Part shown: positions 36,117 to 44,015 of the stretch, piece after piece
Layout of the letters: each line of letters starts with the position of its first letter
Position numbering within the stretch: the first letter of the stretch is position 1
NCBI GenBank assembly: GCA_021847605.1
Contig: JAJZQN010000007.1
Coordinates: 1 to 64,000, forward strand
Reading direction: 5' to 3'
From: Pseudomonadota bacterium
GTDB lineage: Bacteria > Pseudomonadota > Alphaproteobacteria > Sphingomonadales > Sphingomonadaceae
DNA: 64,000 nucleotides
Made by a program: the position numbers and the translations under genes
The notes under the pieces: model-generated
Told to the model about the DNA's origin: nothing
The model's input: the letters and a program-made list of their open reading frames with translations, nothing else
Database searches by the model: none

Positions 36117-36172
36117 GCGCAGTCAACGACGGGGCCGGGTAATTTGTTGCGATCAGGTATCGATCGTCCGGT

Positions 36173-36892
36173 TCAGGCCGCAACCCTCACCTGATCTCTG
36201 CCCCCATGTTTGGCGGCATACATGGCCAGATCGGCATGGTGCAGGCTGGCTTCGATGGGCTGGTCGGGATCGAAGCGGGCAAGGCCGATGCTGGCCGTTG
36301 CGCGGCTGATGCGGCCGGACGGGTCGCGAATGCGCAGAGCGCGGATGGCGACCGCCATATGGTCGGCAATGCGGCGAGCTTCTGCTGGCGTGGCCGCACT
36401 CAGGCAGACGGCGAATTCCTCGCCGCCAAGGCGCCCGCAAAGATCATCGGCCCGCGCCGTTTCCCGCATTGCGGTCCCTATCGCGCGCAGCACGGCATCG
36501 CCGGTCTGATGCCCATGGCTGTCGTTGAAGCGTTTGAAATGATCGACGTTGAGGATCATCACCCACGCCTGTCGTGTCGCATGTCCCAAAGCCTCGGCGC
36601 GCTCAAGGAATGTCTGTCTCGCGAACAGACCGGTGAGGGCGTCGCTTTCAGTCGCCTGGCGCAGCACATGAAGCTGCGTTTCCAACTCCATGCGCAGCCG
36701 CCGGTTTTCATCGCCCTGTCGTACCAATATCGCCAGAACCGGGCCGCTGATACCACCGGAACAGAATAGTCCGACCAGATAATAGCGGGCGGGAATGAAC
36801 AGGCCGGGGATCATCGACATCATCCGCATGGCGACCATCGTCGCCACGACGGACAGGATGACAAGGCGGACGGTCTTGATGTGGCTCCCCAT
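36173..36892 (-). CDS. Membrane diguanylate cyclase (GGEEF)
   Basis: A 239-residue protein with two short N-terminal membrane segments, a coiled linker and a complete GGDEF domain: DALTGLFARQTFLERAE, NVDHFKRFNDSHGHQTGD, RLGGEEFAV. The active motif is GGEEF, which keeps catalytic acidic residues, and an inhibitory RxxD site (RADD) lies five residues before it. It should make cyclic-di-GMP from GTP. No sensory domain beyond the short membrane part is seen. Monocistronic. Confidence 0.9.
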   Translation of the reverse strand: MGSHIKTVRLVILSVVATMVAMRMMSMIPGLFIPARYYLVGLFCSGGISGPVLAILVRQGDENRRLRMELETQLHVLRQATESDALTGLFARQTFLERAEALGHATRQAWVMILNVDHFKRFNDSHGHQTGDAVLRAIGTAMRETARADDLCGRLGGEEFAVCLSAATPAEARRIADHMAVAIRALRIRDPSGRISRATASIGLARFDPDQPIEASLHHADLAMYAAKHGGRDQVRVAA

Positions 36893-36971
36893 GGCCGGGG
36901 CGCTTAAGCCATCAAAGTAAACAAGCGCTTGACGTTAAAGCACTTGATTCAATCAAACGGACTGAAAAAGA

Positions 36972-37880
36972 TCAGTCGACCCAATCCAGACCGATGTCGC
37001 GATAGATGAAGCGATCCTCTTCCCAGTCTTCCTTGACCTTGACGTGCAGGTAGAGATGGACCTTGCATCCCAGCAAATTGGCTAGTTCGGCGCGCGCTTT
37101 TGATCCGATTTCCTTCAGTCGCGCGCCGCCCTTGCCCAGAACGATCGCGCGCTGGGTCGGGCGGGCGACCAGAATTTGCTGATGGATTTCGACGGACCCG
37201 TCGTCACGTTCGGTATATTTCTCGGTATCGACCGCCGCTGCATAGGGCAGTTCGGCGTGCAACTGATGATAAAGCTGTTCGCGGGTGATTTCCGCCGCCA
37301 TCATACGGTCGGTGGCGTCCGACACCTGATCCTCGGGGAAATGCCACGGCCCTTGCGGCATCTTGGCGGCAAAAGCGCTTTTGAGTTCGGGCAACCCGTC
37401 GGCGGTCGCGGCGGACACGAAGAACGTCTCATCGAACGCGATCAGCTCGTTCAGCCGCTGGGTATGGATCAGCAGCTTGTCCTTCGCGCAGATGTCGACC
37501 TTGTTCAGGATCAGCCATTTGGGTTCGGGCCGCGCCTTGAGCGCTTCGACGATCGGCTCCAGCTTGGGGCCAAGGCCTGCCTTGCCGTCCACGATCAGCG
37601 CAATCAGGTCCGCCCCCTGCGCGCCGCCCCATGCGGCCTGCACCATGGCGCGGTCCAGCCGGCGCTTGGGAACGAAGATGCCGGGCGTGTCGAGCAGCAC
37701 GATCTGCGCTTCGCCTTCGATGGCGACGCCCATGACGCGGGTGCGCGTGGTCTGTGCCTTGGGGCTGGTGATCGCCACCTTCTGCCCCACCAGCGCATTT
37801 ACCAGCGTCGATTTGCCCGCATTGGGCGCGCCCACAATAGCGACAACCCCACAGCGCTGCCCATCCAACTCGACCGTCAA
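36972..37880 (-). CDS. era: GTPase Era
   Basis: A 302-residue ribosome-assembly GTPase. G1 GAPNAGKSTLVN, G2/switch region TTRTRVMGVA, G3 DTPGIFV, G4 NKVD and the C-terminal KH RNA-binding domain with GKGGARLKEIGSKARAELAN. It binds the 16S rRNA 3' end during 30S maturation. In many alphaproteobacteria it lies next to rnc and lepB; here the neighbours are a GGDEF gene and divergent csaA. Confidence 0.96.
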   Translation of the reverse strand: MTVELDGQRCGVVAIVGAPNAGKSTLVNALVGQKVAITSPKAQTTRTRVMGVAIEGEAQIVLLDTPGIFVPKRRLDRAMVQAAWGGAQGADLIALIVDGKAGLGPKLEPIVEALKARPEPKWLILNKVDICAKDKLLIHTQRLNELIAFDETFFVSAATADGLPELKSAFAAKMPQGPWHFPEDQVSDATDRMMAAEITREQLYHQLHAELPYAAAVDTEKYTERDDGSVEIHQQILVARPTQRAIVLGKGGARLKEIGSKARAELANLLGCKVHLYLHVKVKEDWEEDRFIYRDIGLDWVD

Positions 37881-37971
37881 TCTTCACTCCCTGCGTTTCG
37901 CGTTCTTCCGCGCCTTACTCGCCTTTGCCCACTATTTACAGCGTCAGTTTGCCCGATAAAGTGAAGCGGCC

Positions 37972-38343
37972 ATGCATCTGTCCCATGATCCTGCCGCGCC
38001 GGGCGCGACCACCATCAGCTTCGATGAATTTCTGGCAGTGGATATTCGCATCGGAACGATCCTGTCGGCCGAACCTTTTCCCAAGGCGCGAAAGCCTGCC
38101 TATCGCCTGCTGATCGATTTCGGTCCGGCGATTGGCCATCGCAAATCCAGCGCGCAGATCACCGAAAATTACGCGATGAAGGAACTGCCGGGGCGTCAGA
38201 TCGCCGCCGTCGTGAACTTCCCTCCGCGCCAGATCGGCCCCTTCATGTCCGAAGTGCTGACGCTTGGCTTTGCGGACGAGACGGGCGCCGTCACTCTGTT
38301 TTCGCCGGACAAACCGGTTCCCAACGGCTCGCGTCTTTTCTGA
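37972..38343 (+). CDS. csaA: tRNA-binding protein CsaA
   Basis: A 123-residue OB-fold (tRNA-bind) domain protein: FLAVDIRIGTILSAEPFPKARKPAY, SSAQITENYAMKELPGRQI, VVNFPPRQIGPFMSEVLTLG and LFSPDKPVPNGSRLF. The family also aids protein export in Bacillus and binds tRNA. Start ATG 37972, divergent from era with 91 bases between. Length is normal for the family. Confidence 0.92.
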   Translation: MHLSHDPAAPGATTISFDEFLAVDIRIGTILSAEPFPKARKPAYRLLIDFGPAIGHRKSSAQITENYAMKELPGRQIAAVVNFPPRQIGPFMSEVLTLGFADETGAVTLFSPDKPVPNGSRLF

Positions 38344-38350
38344 TCACTCC

Positions 38351-38387
38351 ATAAAAAAAAGGGCGCCGATCTTTTCGACCGGCGCCC
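38351..38387 (-). terminator. Terminator after the thiolase gene
   Basis: An 8-bp G+C stem GGGCGCCG (38361-38368) and CGGCGCCC (38380-38387). On the minus strand it is followed by eight T residues, so it mainly serves the thiolase; csaA on the other strand may use it weakly. Confidence 0.85.
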
Positions 38388-38410
38388 TCTCATATTCGGT
38401 GACTGAGCGA

Positions 38411-39583
38411 TCAGCGTTCGATGCACATGGCAACGCCCATGCCGCCGCCGATGCACAGTGTCGCAAGGCCTTTCTTCGCGTCGCGCTTGCCCATTTCGTA
38501 GAGCAGTGTGGTCAGCACGCGGGCGCCCGATGCGCCGATCGGATGGCCGATGGCGATGGCGCCGCCATTCACATTGACCTTTTCCGGGTCGAAACCCAGT
38601 TCCTTGCCCACGGCCAGCGCCTGCGCGGCAAAGGCTTCGTTCGCTTCGATGAGGTCGAGGTCTCCGACCGACCAGCCTGCCTTGGCCAGCGCCTTGCGGC
38701 TGGCCGGGGCCGGGCCGATGCCCATGATCGACGGATCGACGCCGCAAGTGGCGAAGCCCGCAATCCGGCCCAGCACGGTCGCACCGCGCTTGGCGGCATC
38801 ATCGGCGCTCATCAGCACCAGTGCCGCCGCGCCGTCGTTCAGGCCGCTGGCATTGGCGGCCGTGACGGTGCCATCTTTCTTGAATGCGGGCTTCAGCTTT
38901 TCCATCGCCTCGATCGTGGCGCCGTCGCGAATATATTCGTCGGTATCGACGATGGTGTCGCCCTTGCGCCCCTTCACCGTGACGGCGGCGATTTCGTCCG
39001 CGAACCGGCCCGACGCGCGGGCGGCCGATGCCTTATTCTGGCTCCCCACGGCAAAAGCGTCCTGTTCTTCGCGGGTGATCTGATATTTCTCGGCCAGATT
39101 TTCGGCGGTGATGCCCATATGATAGGCGTTGAACGCATCGGTCAGCCCGTCGACGATCATCGTGTCGACCAAGCTCAGATTGCCCATCTTCTGCCCAGCA
39201 CGCAGGAACTGCGCATGAGGGGCAAGCGACATATTCTCCTGCCCGCCGGCGACCATGATGCTGGCGTCGCCATTGGCAATCGCCTGCGCCGCCAGAGCCA
39301 CGGCGCGCAGGCCCGACCCGCAAACCTGGTTGATGGCGAATGCCGTCCGGTCGACCGGAATGCCTGCACCCACGGCCGCCTGTCGCGCCGGGTTCTGACC
39401 CAGTCCGGCAGTCAGCACATGGCCCAATATCACTTCATCCACTTCGTCCGCCGACACGCCCGCCTGCTCCAGTGCGGCGATGATGGCGGTCTGGCCCAGA
39501 ACATGGGCTGGCGTAGCGGCATAGGCACCCAGAAAGCTGCCGACGGGCGTACGCTTGGCGGCAGTAATGACGATGTCTGACAA
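38411..39583 (-). CDS. phaA: Acetyl-CoA acetyltransferase (thiolase)
   Basis: A 390-residue biosynthetic-type thiolase condensing two acetyl-CoA to acetoacetyl-CoA. Active residues: Cys88 in [11 protein letters not shown], the His in [10 protein letters not shown] and Cys in [11 protein letters not shown]. The start is taken as TTG at 39583, which has GAGGAT 7 bases upstream and gives the standard family N terminus; an ATG at 39628 would add an untypical 15 residues. It lies 51 bases downstream of the PHA-synthase-like gene on the same strand, a probable operon for short-chain polyester or ketone-body metabolism. Confidence 0.9.
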   Translation of the reverse strand: MSDIVITAAKRTPVGSFLGAYAATPAHVLGQTAIIAALEQAGVSADEVDEVILGHVLTAGLGQNPARQAAVGAGIPVDRTAFAINQVCGSGLRAVALAAQAIANGDASIMVAGGQENMSLAPHAQFLRAGQKMGNLSLVDTMIVDGLTDAFNAYHMGITAENLAEKYQITREEQDAFAVGSQNKASAARASGRFADEIAAVTVKGRKGDTIVDTDEYIRDGATIEAMEKLKPAFKKDGTVTAANASGLNDGAAALVLMSADDAAKRGATVLGRIAGFATCGVDPSIMGIGPAPASRKALAKAGWSVGDLDLIEANEAFAAQALAVGKELGFDPEKVNVNGGAIAIGHPIGASGARVLTTLLYEMGKRDAKKGLATLCIGGGMGVAMCIER

Positions 39584-39634
39584 AGTCTTATCCTCTATGC
39601 TGGTGGATGTTCTATTTCGCAGGCGCACATAGCA

Positions 39635-40723
39635 TCATCCGCCATGGGTGGAAACCCAATCGGACAGCCGATGCCACAGCAATTCGGGCGCCCGGCCACT
39701 TACGATCATGCCCACATGCCCCAAGGATAATATCTCCCGATCGCGCAGCAACGGCGCTGCGGCAGCCGGCACGATACGGTCGGTGGCCGACGCGATCGAC
39801 AATGACGGGCAGTCCATTCGCTCCGGCCGCATGGCGATGCCATCCACCATCCATGCCCCCCGCCCGGTGACGTTGCCCGCATAAAGATTGTCGAACAGGT
39901 CTACACCGGCGGCATAAGTGAGCGGCGGTCCGCCATTGGCCCAATCCTCCACCGCCATAAAGGCGCGCTCGGCATCCGATCCTGCCTCCATATCGGCAAA
40001 GGCTGCATATTTGGCGATCGTGCGCGCGGGGTCCATCGCCCAGAAGCCCGACTGCAACACCTCCATAGGAACATAGCCCAAACGTTCGCACAGCGGCTTC
40101 GCCCGCGTCCACAGCGCCGCGATTTCTGCGCGTGCCTCATCGGGATAGCCGTTAAAATCCCATGGTGTTGCGATAGTCGCAACCGCTGCAACATTGCGCA
40201 GCATGGAAGCCGCCAGCGCCAATGTGCCGCCCAGGCAATAGCCCACCAATATCGGTCGGCGGGGCAGCGCTTCCAGCATCGGCAATAATCGCTGCGTCAC
40301 ATGACCACCCAGGTCCATCGCCGCATCGTTCGAAGATGGCGACCCCCAGTCGACCAGAAAGGCGTCATGCCCTGCTGCGGCCATATGGCGCAGCAGGGAT
40401 CGCCCCTGCGACAGGTCCAGCACCTGCGGCGGGTTGATCAGCGAAGGCAGAAACACCACGGGAGCGCGCCCGTTATCAACGCCATACCGCAGCAAACGCG
40501 CATTGCCCGCACGGGCGAAGCGGGGCGCGGCCGGCGGCGGGGCAGGGCGAACGGCTTCCTGATAGCGGCGCAACCCGGCAAAGGCTCGCTGACGCAACGT
40601 CGGATCATTCTGCGTTTCGCGCCATAAAATATTGAGAAAAAGGGGCAAAGGGCGCGGGCCATGTTGCGACGCGGCATCGCCTTGTGCTATCGCAGCAGAT
40701 GCAGGTGTGGGAGAGGAATCCAT
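39635..40723 (-). CDS. PHA-synthase-like alpha/beta hydrolase
   Basis: A 362-residue alpha/beta hydrolase whose nucleophile box is GYCLGG, with the G-x-C-x-G pattern of PHA synthases instead of the usual Ser. Other family segments are VDWGSPSS, NLYAGNVTGRGAW, the Asp in ASATDRIVP and the His in LGHVGMIVSG. At 362 residues it lacks the N-terminal half of class I PhaC (about 600), so it may be a short synthase, a depolymerase-like or a related acyltransferase. Its ATG shares the bases CATG with the phaR start on the other strand. Confidence 0.8.
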   Translation of the reverse strand: MDSSPTPASAAIAQGDAASQHGPRPLPLFLNILWRETQNDPTLRQRAFAGLRRYQEAVRPAPPPAAPRFARAGNARLLRYGVDNGRAPVVFLPSLINPPQVLDLSQGRSLLRHMAAAGHDAFLVDWGSPSSNDAAMDLGGHVTQRLLPMLEALPRRPILVGYCLGGTLALAASMLRNVAAVATIATPWDFNGYPDEARAEIAALWTRAKPLCERLGYVPMEVLQSGFWAMDPARTIAKYAAFADMEAGSDAERAFMAVEDWANGGPPLTYAAGVDLFDNLYAGNVTGRGAWMVDGIAMRPERMDCPSLSIASATDRIVPAAAAPLLRDREILSLGHVGMIVSGRAPELLWHRLSDWVSTHGG

Positions 40724-41297
40724 GACCAAAAAGACGGTGAACGAATCCGAACCAGTCGTCATCAAGAAATATGCGAACAGACGACTCTATAATACCGAAA
40801 CGTCCAGCTACATCACGCTCGATCTGCTGTCGCAGATGACGCGCGAAGGACGTGAATTCGTGGTGGTCGATGCCAAGACGGGCGAAGACATCACGCATAA
40901 TGTTTTGACCCAGATCATCATGGAAGAAGAACAGCGCGGCAAGAATATGCTGCCGGTCAACTTCCTGCGTCAGCTTATCTCCATGTATGGCGATTCCATG
41001 CAATCGATGGTGCCGCAATATCTGGAGGCATCGATGGATGCCTTCCGCAAGAACCAGCAGCAGTTTCAGGAAGCAATGAAGGGCGCGTTCGGTGGCGGTC
41101 CGCTCGCCGAAATCGCCAAACGCAACATGCAGATGTTCGAAGCGGCAGCCACCGCCTTCGGCAACGGCGTCCCCGGTATGCCAACGATGCCGGGAATGCC
41201 CGGCGCGCCCGCTTCTGAAGGCAGCAAGGATGAAGAGATTAGCGACCTGAAGGCGCAGCTTGCCGCCCTCAACGCAAAGATCGACAAGCTGGGCTGA
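40722..41297 (+). CDS. phaR: Polyhydroxyalkanoate synthesis repressor PhaR
   Basis: A 191-residue DNA-binding repressor with the PHB-accumulation N domain: VVIKKYANRRLYNTETSSYI, LDLLSQMTREGREFVVVDAK (about 12-60), then the regulatory C domain with DAFRKNQQQFQEAM. A Met/Pro/Gly-rich linker (VPGMPTMPGMPGAPA) and a coiled coil follow. The ATG at 40722 has GAGAGG six bases upstream. PhaR binds phasin promoters and polyhydroxyalkanoate granules. It is followed after 6 bases by a small coiled-coil gene. Confidence 0.95.
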   Translation: MTKKTVNESEPVVIKKYANRRLYNTETSSYITLDLLSQMTREGREFVVVDAKTGEDITHNVLTQIIMEEEQRGKNMLPVNFLRQLISMYGDSMQSMVPQYLEASMDAFRKNQQQFQEAMKGAFGGGPLAEIAKRNMQMFEAAATAFGNGVPGMPTMPGMPGAPASEGSKDEEISDLKAQLAALNAKIDKLG

Positions 41298-41303
41298 CCT
41301 TTC

Positions 41304-41648
41304 ATGGCAAAGGCTGATCGGCTAGAGCGTCTCGATATACGCCGCGAAGAATTGGAGGCGGAATATCGGGACGCGCTGATCGCCGCGTTGCAGGTGACAG
41401 TGGCTGGCCGCTGGGGGCTGTTCGGCCATCAGAAGGACAAGGCCGCACAGGCCCGAACTGCCCCCGTCATCGCCGACCTCGAAGAACGCGCAGACGAAAT
41501 CGACACCATGCGTGACACGCTGGGCCTGGAACCATTCCCCCTCCATCGGGAATTCATGGCCGACCGTGGCCCGGCGGCATCCGACGCCGTGGGCGAACCG
41601 AAACAGGCAAAAGCGTGGCTGGAACGGCTGGGCGTCGAGGCGGTCTAG
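41304..41648 (+). CDS. Hypothetical coiled-coil protein downstream of phaR
   Basis: A 114-residue, charged, largely helical protein (LDIRREELEAEYRDALIAAL, then VIADLEERADEIDTMRDTLG) starting 6 bases after phaR, so it is cotranscribed. No signal or membrane segment. I do not recognise a family. It could be a granule-associated or phasin-like partner by context, but the sequence is short and not clearly phasin-like. Confidence 0.7.
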   Translation: MAKADRLERLDIRREELEAEYRDALIAALQVTVAGRWGLFGHQKDKAAQARTAPVIADLEERADEIDTMRDTLGLEPFPLHREFMADRGPAASDAVGEPKQAKAWLERLGVEAV

Positions 41649-41701
41649 GTTTGGATCGGTTGCGGCCGGGTTGAATGGATTGCGGAAGGTCCGTTTTGTG
41701 T

Positions 41702-41810
41702 CGTCATCCCCGCGACCCGGAGAGCGGTGATAACCAATGCGGGGATATATATCTCCAGTTTGGTGCCGAATGTAAGGTCAGGAGATGGATTCCCGCCTTT
41801 GCGGGGATGG
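41702..41810. repeat. Intergenic palindromic repeat, family 1
   Basis: CGTCATCCCCGC (41702-41713) and, about 90 bases on, GCGGGGATGG (41801-41810) form an inverted pair; a further GCGGGGATAT lies between. This CATCCCCGC...GCGGGGATG arrangement is a common kind of extragenic repeat in sphingomonads (general knowledge; not searched). Confidence 0.55.
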
Positions 41811-41843
41811 CCACAAGCGGTGGGCAGCAGTCATTCAAACCTT

Positions 41844-41932
41844 GTCATGCTGAACTTGTTTCAGCATCCATCCAGCGGCCCAATCCATTGCTCAATCTGG
41901 ATGAATGGATCCTGAAACAAGTTCAGGATGAC
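41844..41932. repeat. Intergenic palindromic repeat, family 2
   Basis: GTCATGCTGAACTTGTTTCA (from 41844) and TGAAACAAGTTCAGGATGAC (to 41932) are near-perfect reverse complements, giving arms of about 28 bases around a 32-base centre. The element could fold as a long hairpin and stands between the phaR operon and the gene region upstream of proS. Confidence 0.75.
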
Positions 41933-41946
41933 GCCCCTCTCAATAG

Positions 41947-42219
41947 CTAACTATTGCTCGTCACACCCCGTCCGCTTTTCTTCCCGAAACCGGAGGTCGG
42001 CTGATGACCATTCTCTCGAAGCTCCCCTCCCAAAGTCTCCGCTACCAATGTAGGATATTTTCTGATCCATCCTTGTAGATGAACCCCGTCCTCCCATCCG
42101 CTCTGGCAACAGTCGCACCCGCGGTCGATCCCGCCGCTTATACGGCGCATAAATGGCGCGTTACAGATCGGACACCCTTGCCGGCCTGCGCATTTGCGAC
42201 GCGGGTGTGAAGCGTCCAT
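41947..42219 (-). CDS. Possible Cys-rich small protein, 90 aa
   Basis: An open frame of 90 residues with two CxxC-like pairs, CPICNAPF and CDCC, close to conserved-looking GGIDRG and QSGWEDGV, which could bind one zinc ion. No ribosome site is seen before the ATG at 42219 and the second half is low complexity. It lies opposite the region before proS. It could be a real small zinc protein or a chance frame; I lean slightly to real because the Cys pairs are clustered. Confidence 0.35.
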   Translation of the reverse strand: MDASHPRRKCAGRQGCPICNAPFMRRISGGIDRGCDCCQSGWEDGVHLQGWIRKYPTLVAETLGGELRENGHQPTSGFGKKSGRGVTSNS

Positions 42220-42439
42220 GGCGCGCGGGTGGCGCGTCGCGGAGGCATTTCCGGTACTTTACCGGCGCATTCCCCGAAAACAGCTATTCCACTGTGAACT
42301 TCTCAGGTCGCCCTACCGCCCGTCGCGTCGCCGTCGCTCCCGAAAGCCATCGCCATCCGTCAGGGGGTCGACAGATGAGGGCCATCTCGCCTATGGCGCG
42401 CCTTTCTTTCTTCCGCTCTTTAGCCAAGGCCGACCGTCC

Positions 42440-43966
42440 GTGAAGCACGCTCTCTCCGTCACCCGCGAAAAGGATTTTTCCGCCTGGTATCAGGCCGTCA
42501 TTTCGGAGGCCGACATGGCCGAGGAAAGCGGCGTGCGCGGCTGTATGGTCATCCGCCCATGGGGCTATGGCATCTGGGAACGGATGCAGAAGCTGCTGGA
42601 CGAACAGATCAAGGCGACGGGCCATGAAAATTGCTATTTCCCGCTTTTCATCCCGCTGTCCTATTTCGAAAAGGAAGCCGAGCATGTCGACGGCTTTGCC
42701 AAGGAAATGGCGGTCGTCACCCATCATCGCCTGATCCAGAAGGACGGCAAGATGGTGCCGGATCCCGAGGCAAAGCTGGAAGAGCCGCTGGTCGTGCGCC
42801 CGACGTCGGAAACGGTGATCGGCGCGGCATTCAGCCGCTGGGTGCAGAGCTGGCGCGACCTGCCTGTGCTGATCAACCAGTGGGCCAATGTCGTCCGCTG
42901 GGAAATGCGGACGCGCATGTTCCTGCGCACCGCCGAATTCCTGTGGCAGGAAGGGCATACCGCCCACGCCACCGTCGATGAGGCGATGGATGAAACGCTC
43001 AAAATGCTGGAAGTCTATCGCGCCTTTGCCGAGGATTGCGTTGGCTTGCCGGTGATCGCCGGTGAAAAGCCCGAAAATGAACGCTTCCCCGGTGCCGTCG
43101 CGACCTATTCGATCGAAGCGATGATGCAGGATGGCAAGGCTTTGCAGGCAGGCACCTCGCATTTCCTGGGCACCACCTTCTCCAGTGCGCAGAATATCCG
43201 CTTTCAGAATGCCGAGGGTCAGCAGGAACTGGCCCAGACGACAAGTTGGGGCGTGTCGACCCGCATGATCGGCGGTCTCATCATGGTCCATGGCGATGAT
43301 GACGGCCTGCGCGTGCCGCCGCGCGTCGCCCCTTATCAGATCGTCGTTGTGCCGATGCTGCGCGACACGGATGAGGATGCGGCGATCCTCGATTATTGCA
43401 ACGAACTGGTCGCCTCGCTCAACGAACTCGACGCTTTCCGCGAGCCGGTTCGTGCGCTGCTCGACCGGCGCCCGGCCAAGGCCGCGAACAAGCGCTGGGG
43501 TTGGGTTAAGAAGGGCGCGCCTATCGTGATCGAGGTCGGCGGCCGCGATGTCGCGGGCGGCAATGTGTCGGTCATTCGCCGCGACCGCCTCTATCGCGAA
43601 GATGGCAAGCTCGACAGCCAGATCGTCGCCAAGGGAGATTTCGTCGCCGAAGCCGTCACCACCTTGCAGGATATTCAGGCATCGCTCTTCGCCGATGCGA
43701 AGGCGCGGCTGGATGGCAGCATCGACACGTCGATCGGCGATATCGACGCGCTCAAGGCCTATTTCAATGCCAGCGCCAAGCCCGGCTGGGCGCTGGTGCA
43801 ATGGGCCAAGCCGACCGGCGCCGCACTGGAAAAAGTGGTCCAGTGGCTCAAGGGTGAAAAACTGACCCTGCGCAACGTGCCACTGAACGCCGCTGTCGCC
43901 AACGGCACCTGTATCTTCACCGGCGAACCCGCCGTCGAACGGGTACTGGTCGGCCGCAGCTACTGA
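42440..43966 (+). CDS. proS: Prolyl-tRNA synthetase, archaeal/eukaryotic type
   Basis: A 508-residue class II synthetase that charges tRNA-Pro. The N terminus (KHALSVTREKDFSAWYQAVI), motif GYGIWERMQKLLDEQI, motif 2 VRWEMRTRMFLRTAEFLWQE with GHTAHAT, and the terminal GRSY with C-terminal Tyr identify the ProS type 3 class found in archaea and eukaryotes and in some bacteria, not the longer bacterial type with an editing insert. The start is a GTG at 42440, which matches the family N terminus; the open frame upstream is longer but composition and family length disfavour it. Confidence 0.93.
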   Translation: MKHALSVTREKDFSAWYQAVISEADMAEESGVRGCMVIRPWGYGIWERMQKLLDEQIKATGHENCYFPLFIPLSYFEKEAEHVDGFAKEMAVVTHHRLIQKDGKMVPDPEAKLEEPLVVRPTSETVIGAAFSRWVQSWRDLPVLINQWANVVRWEMRTRMFLRTAEFLWQEGHTAHATVDEAMDETLKMLEVYRAFAEDCVGLPVIAGEKPENERFPGAVATYSIEAMMQDGKALQAGTSHFLGTTFSSAQNIRFQNAEGQQELAQTTSWGVSTRMIGGLIMVHGDDDGLRVPPRVAPYQIVVVPMLRDTDEDAAILDYCNELVASLNELDAFREPVRALLDRRPAKAANKRWGWVKKGAPIVIEVGGRDVAGGNVSVIRRDRLYREDGKLDSQIVAKGDFVAEAVTTLQDIQASLFADAKARLDGSIDTSIGDIDALKAYFNASAKPGWALVQWAKPTGAALEKVVQWLKGEKLTLRNVPLNAAVANGTCIFTGEPAVERVLVGRSY

Positions 43967-43971
43967 TCCTG

Positions 43972-44003
43972 TCGCTCCCCTTCCTTAGCGGGGAGGGGAG
44001 CGA
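43972..44003. terminator. Hairpin between convergent proS and ptrB
   Basis: TCGCTCCCCTTCC (43972-43984) and GGGAGGGGAGCGA (43991-44003) pair along 13 positions with one wobble; loop TTAGCG. No T run follows, so a bidirectional factor-dependent terminator is the likeliest reading. Confidence 0.6.
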
Positions 44004-44015
44004 TGATCGGCAGCT

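Noticed and set aside
42284..43801. 505-residue minus-strand frame
   Set aside because: Antisense to proS; composition is a mirror of the real gene.
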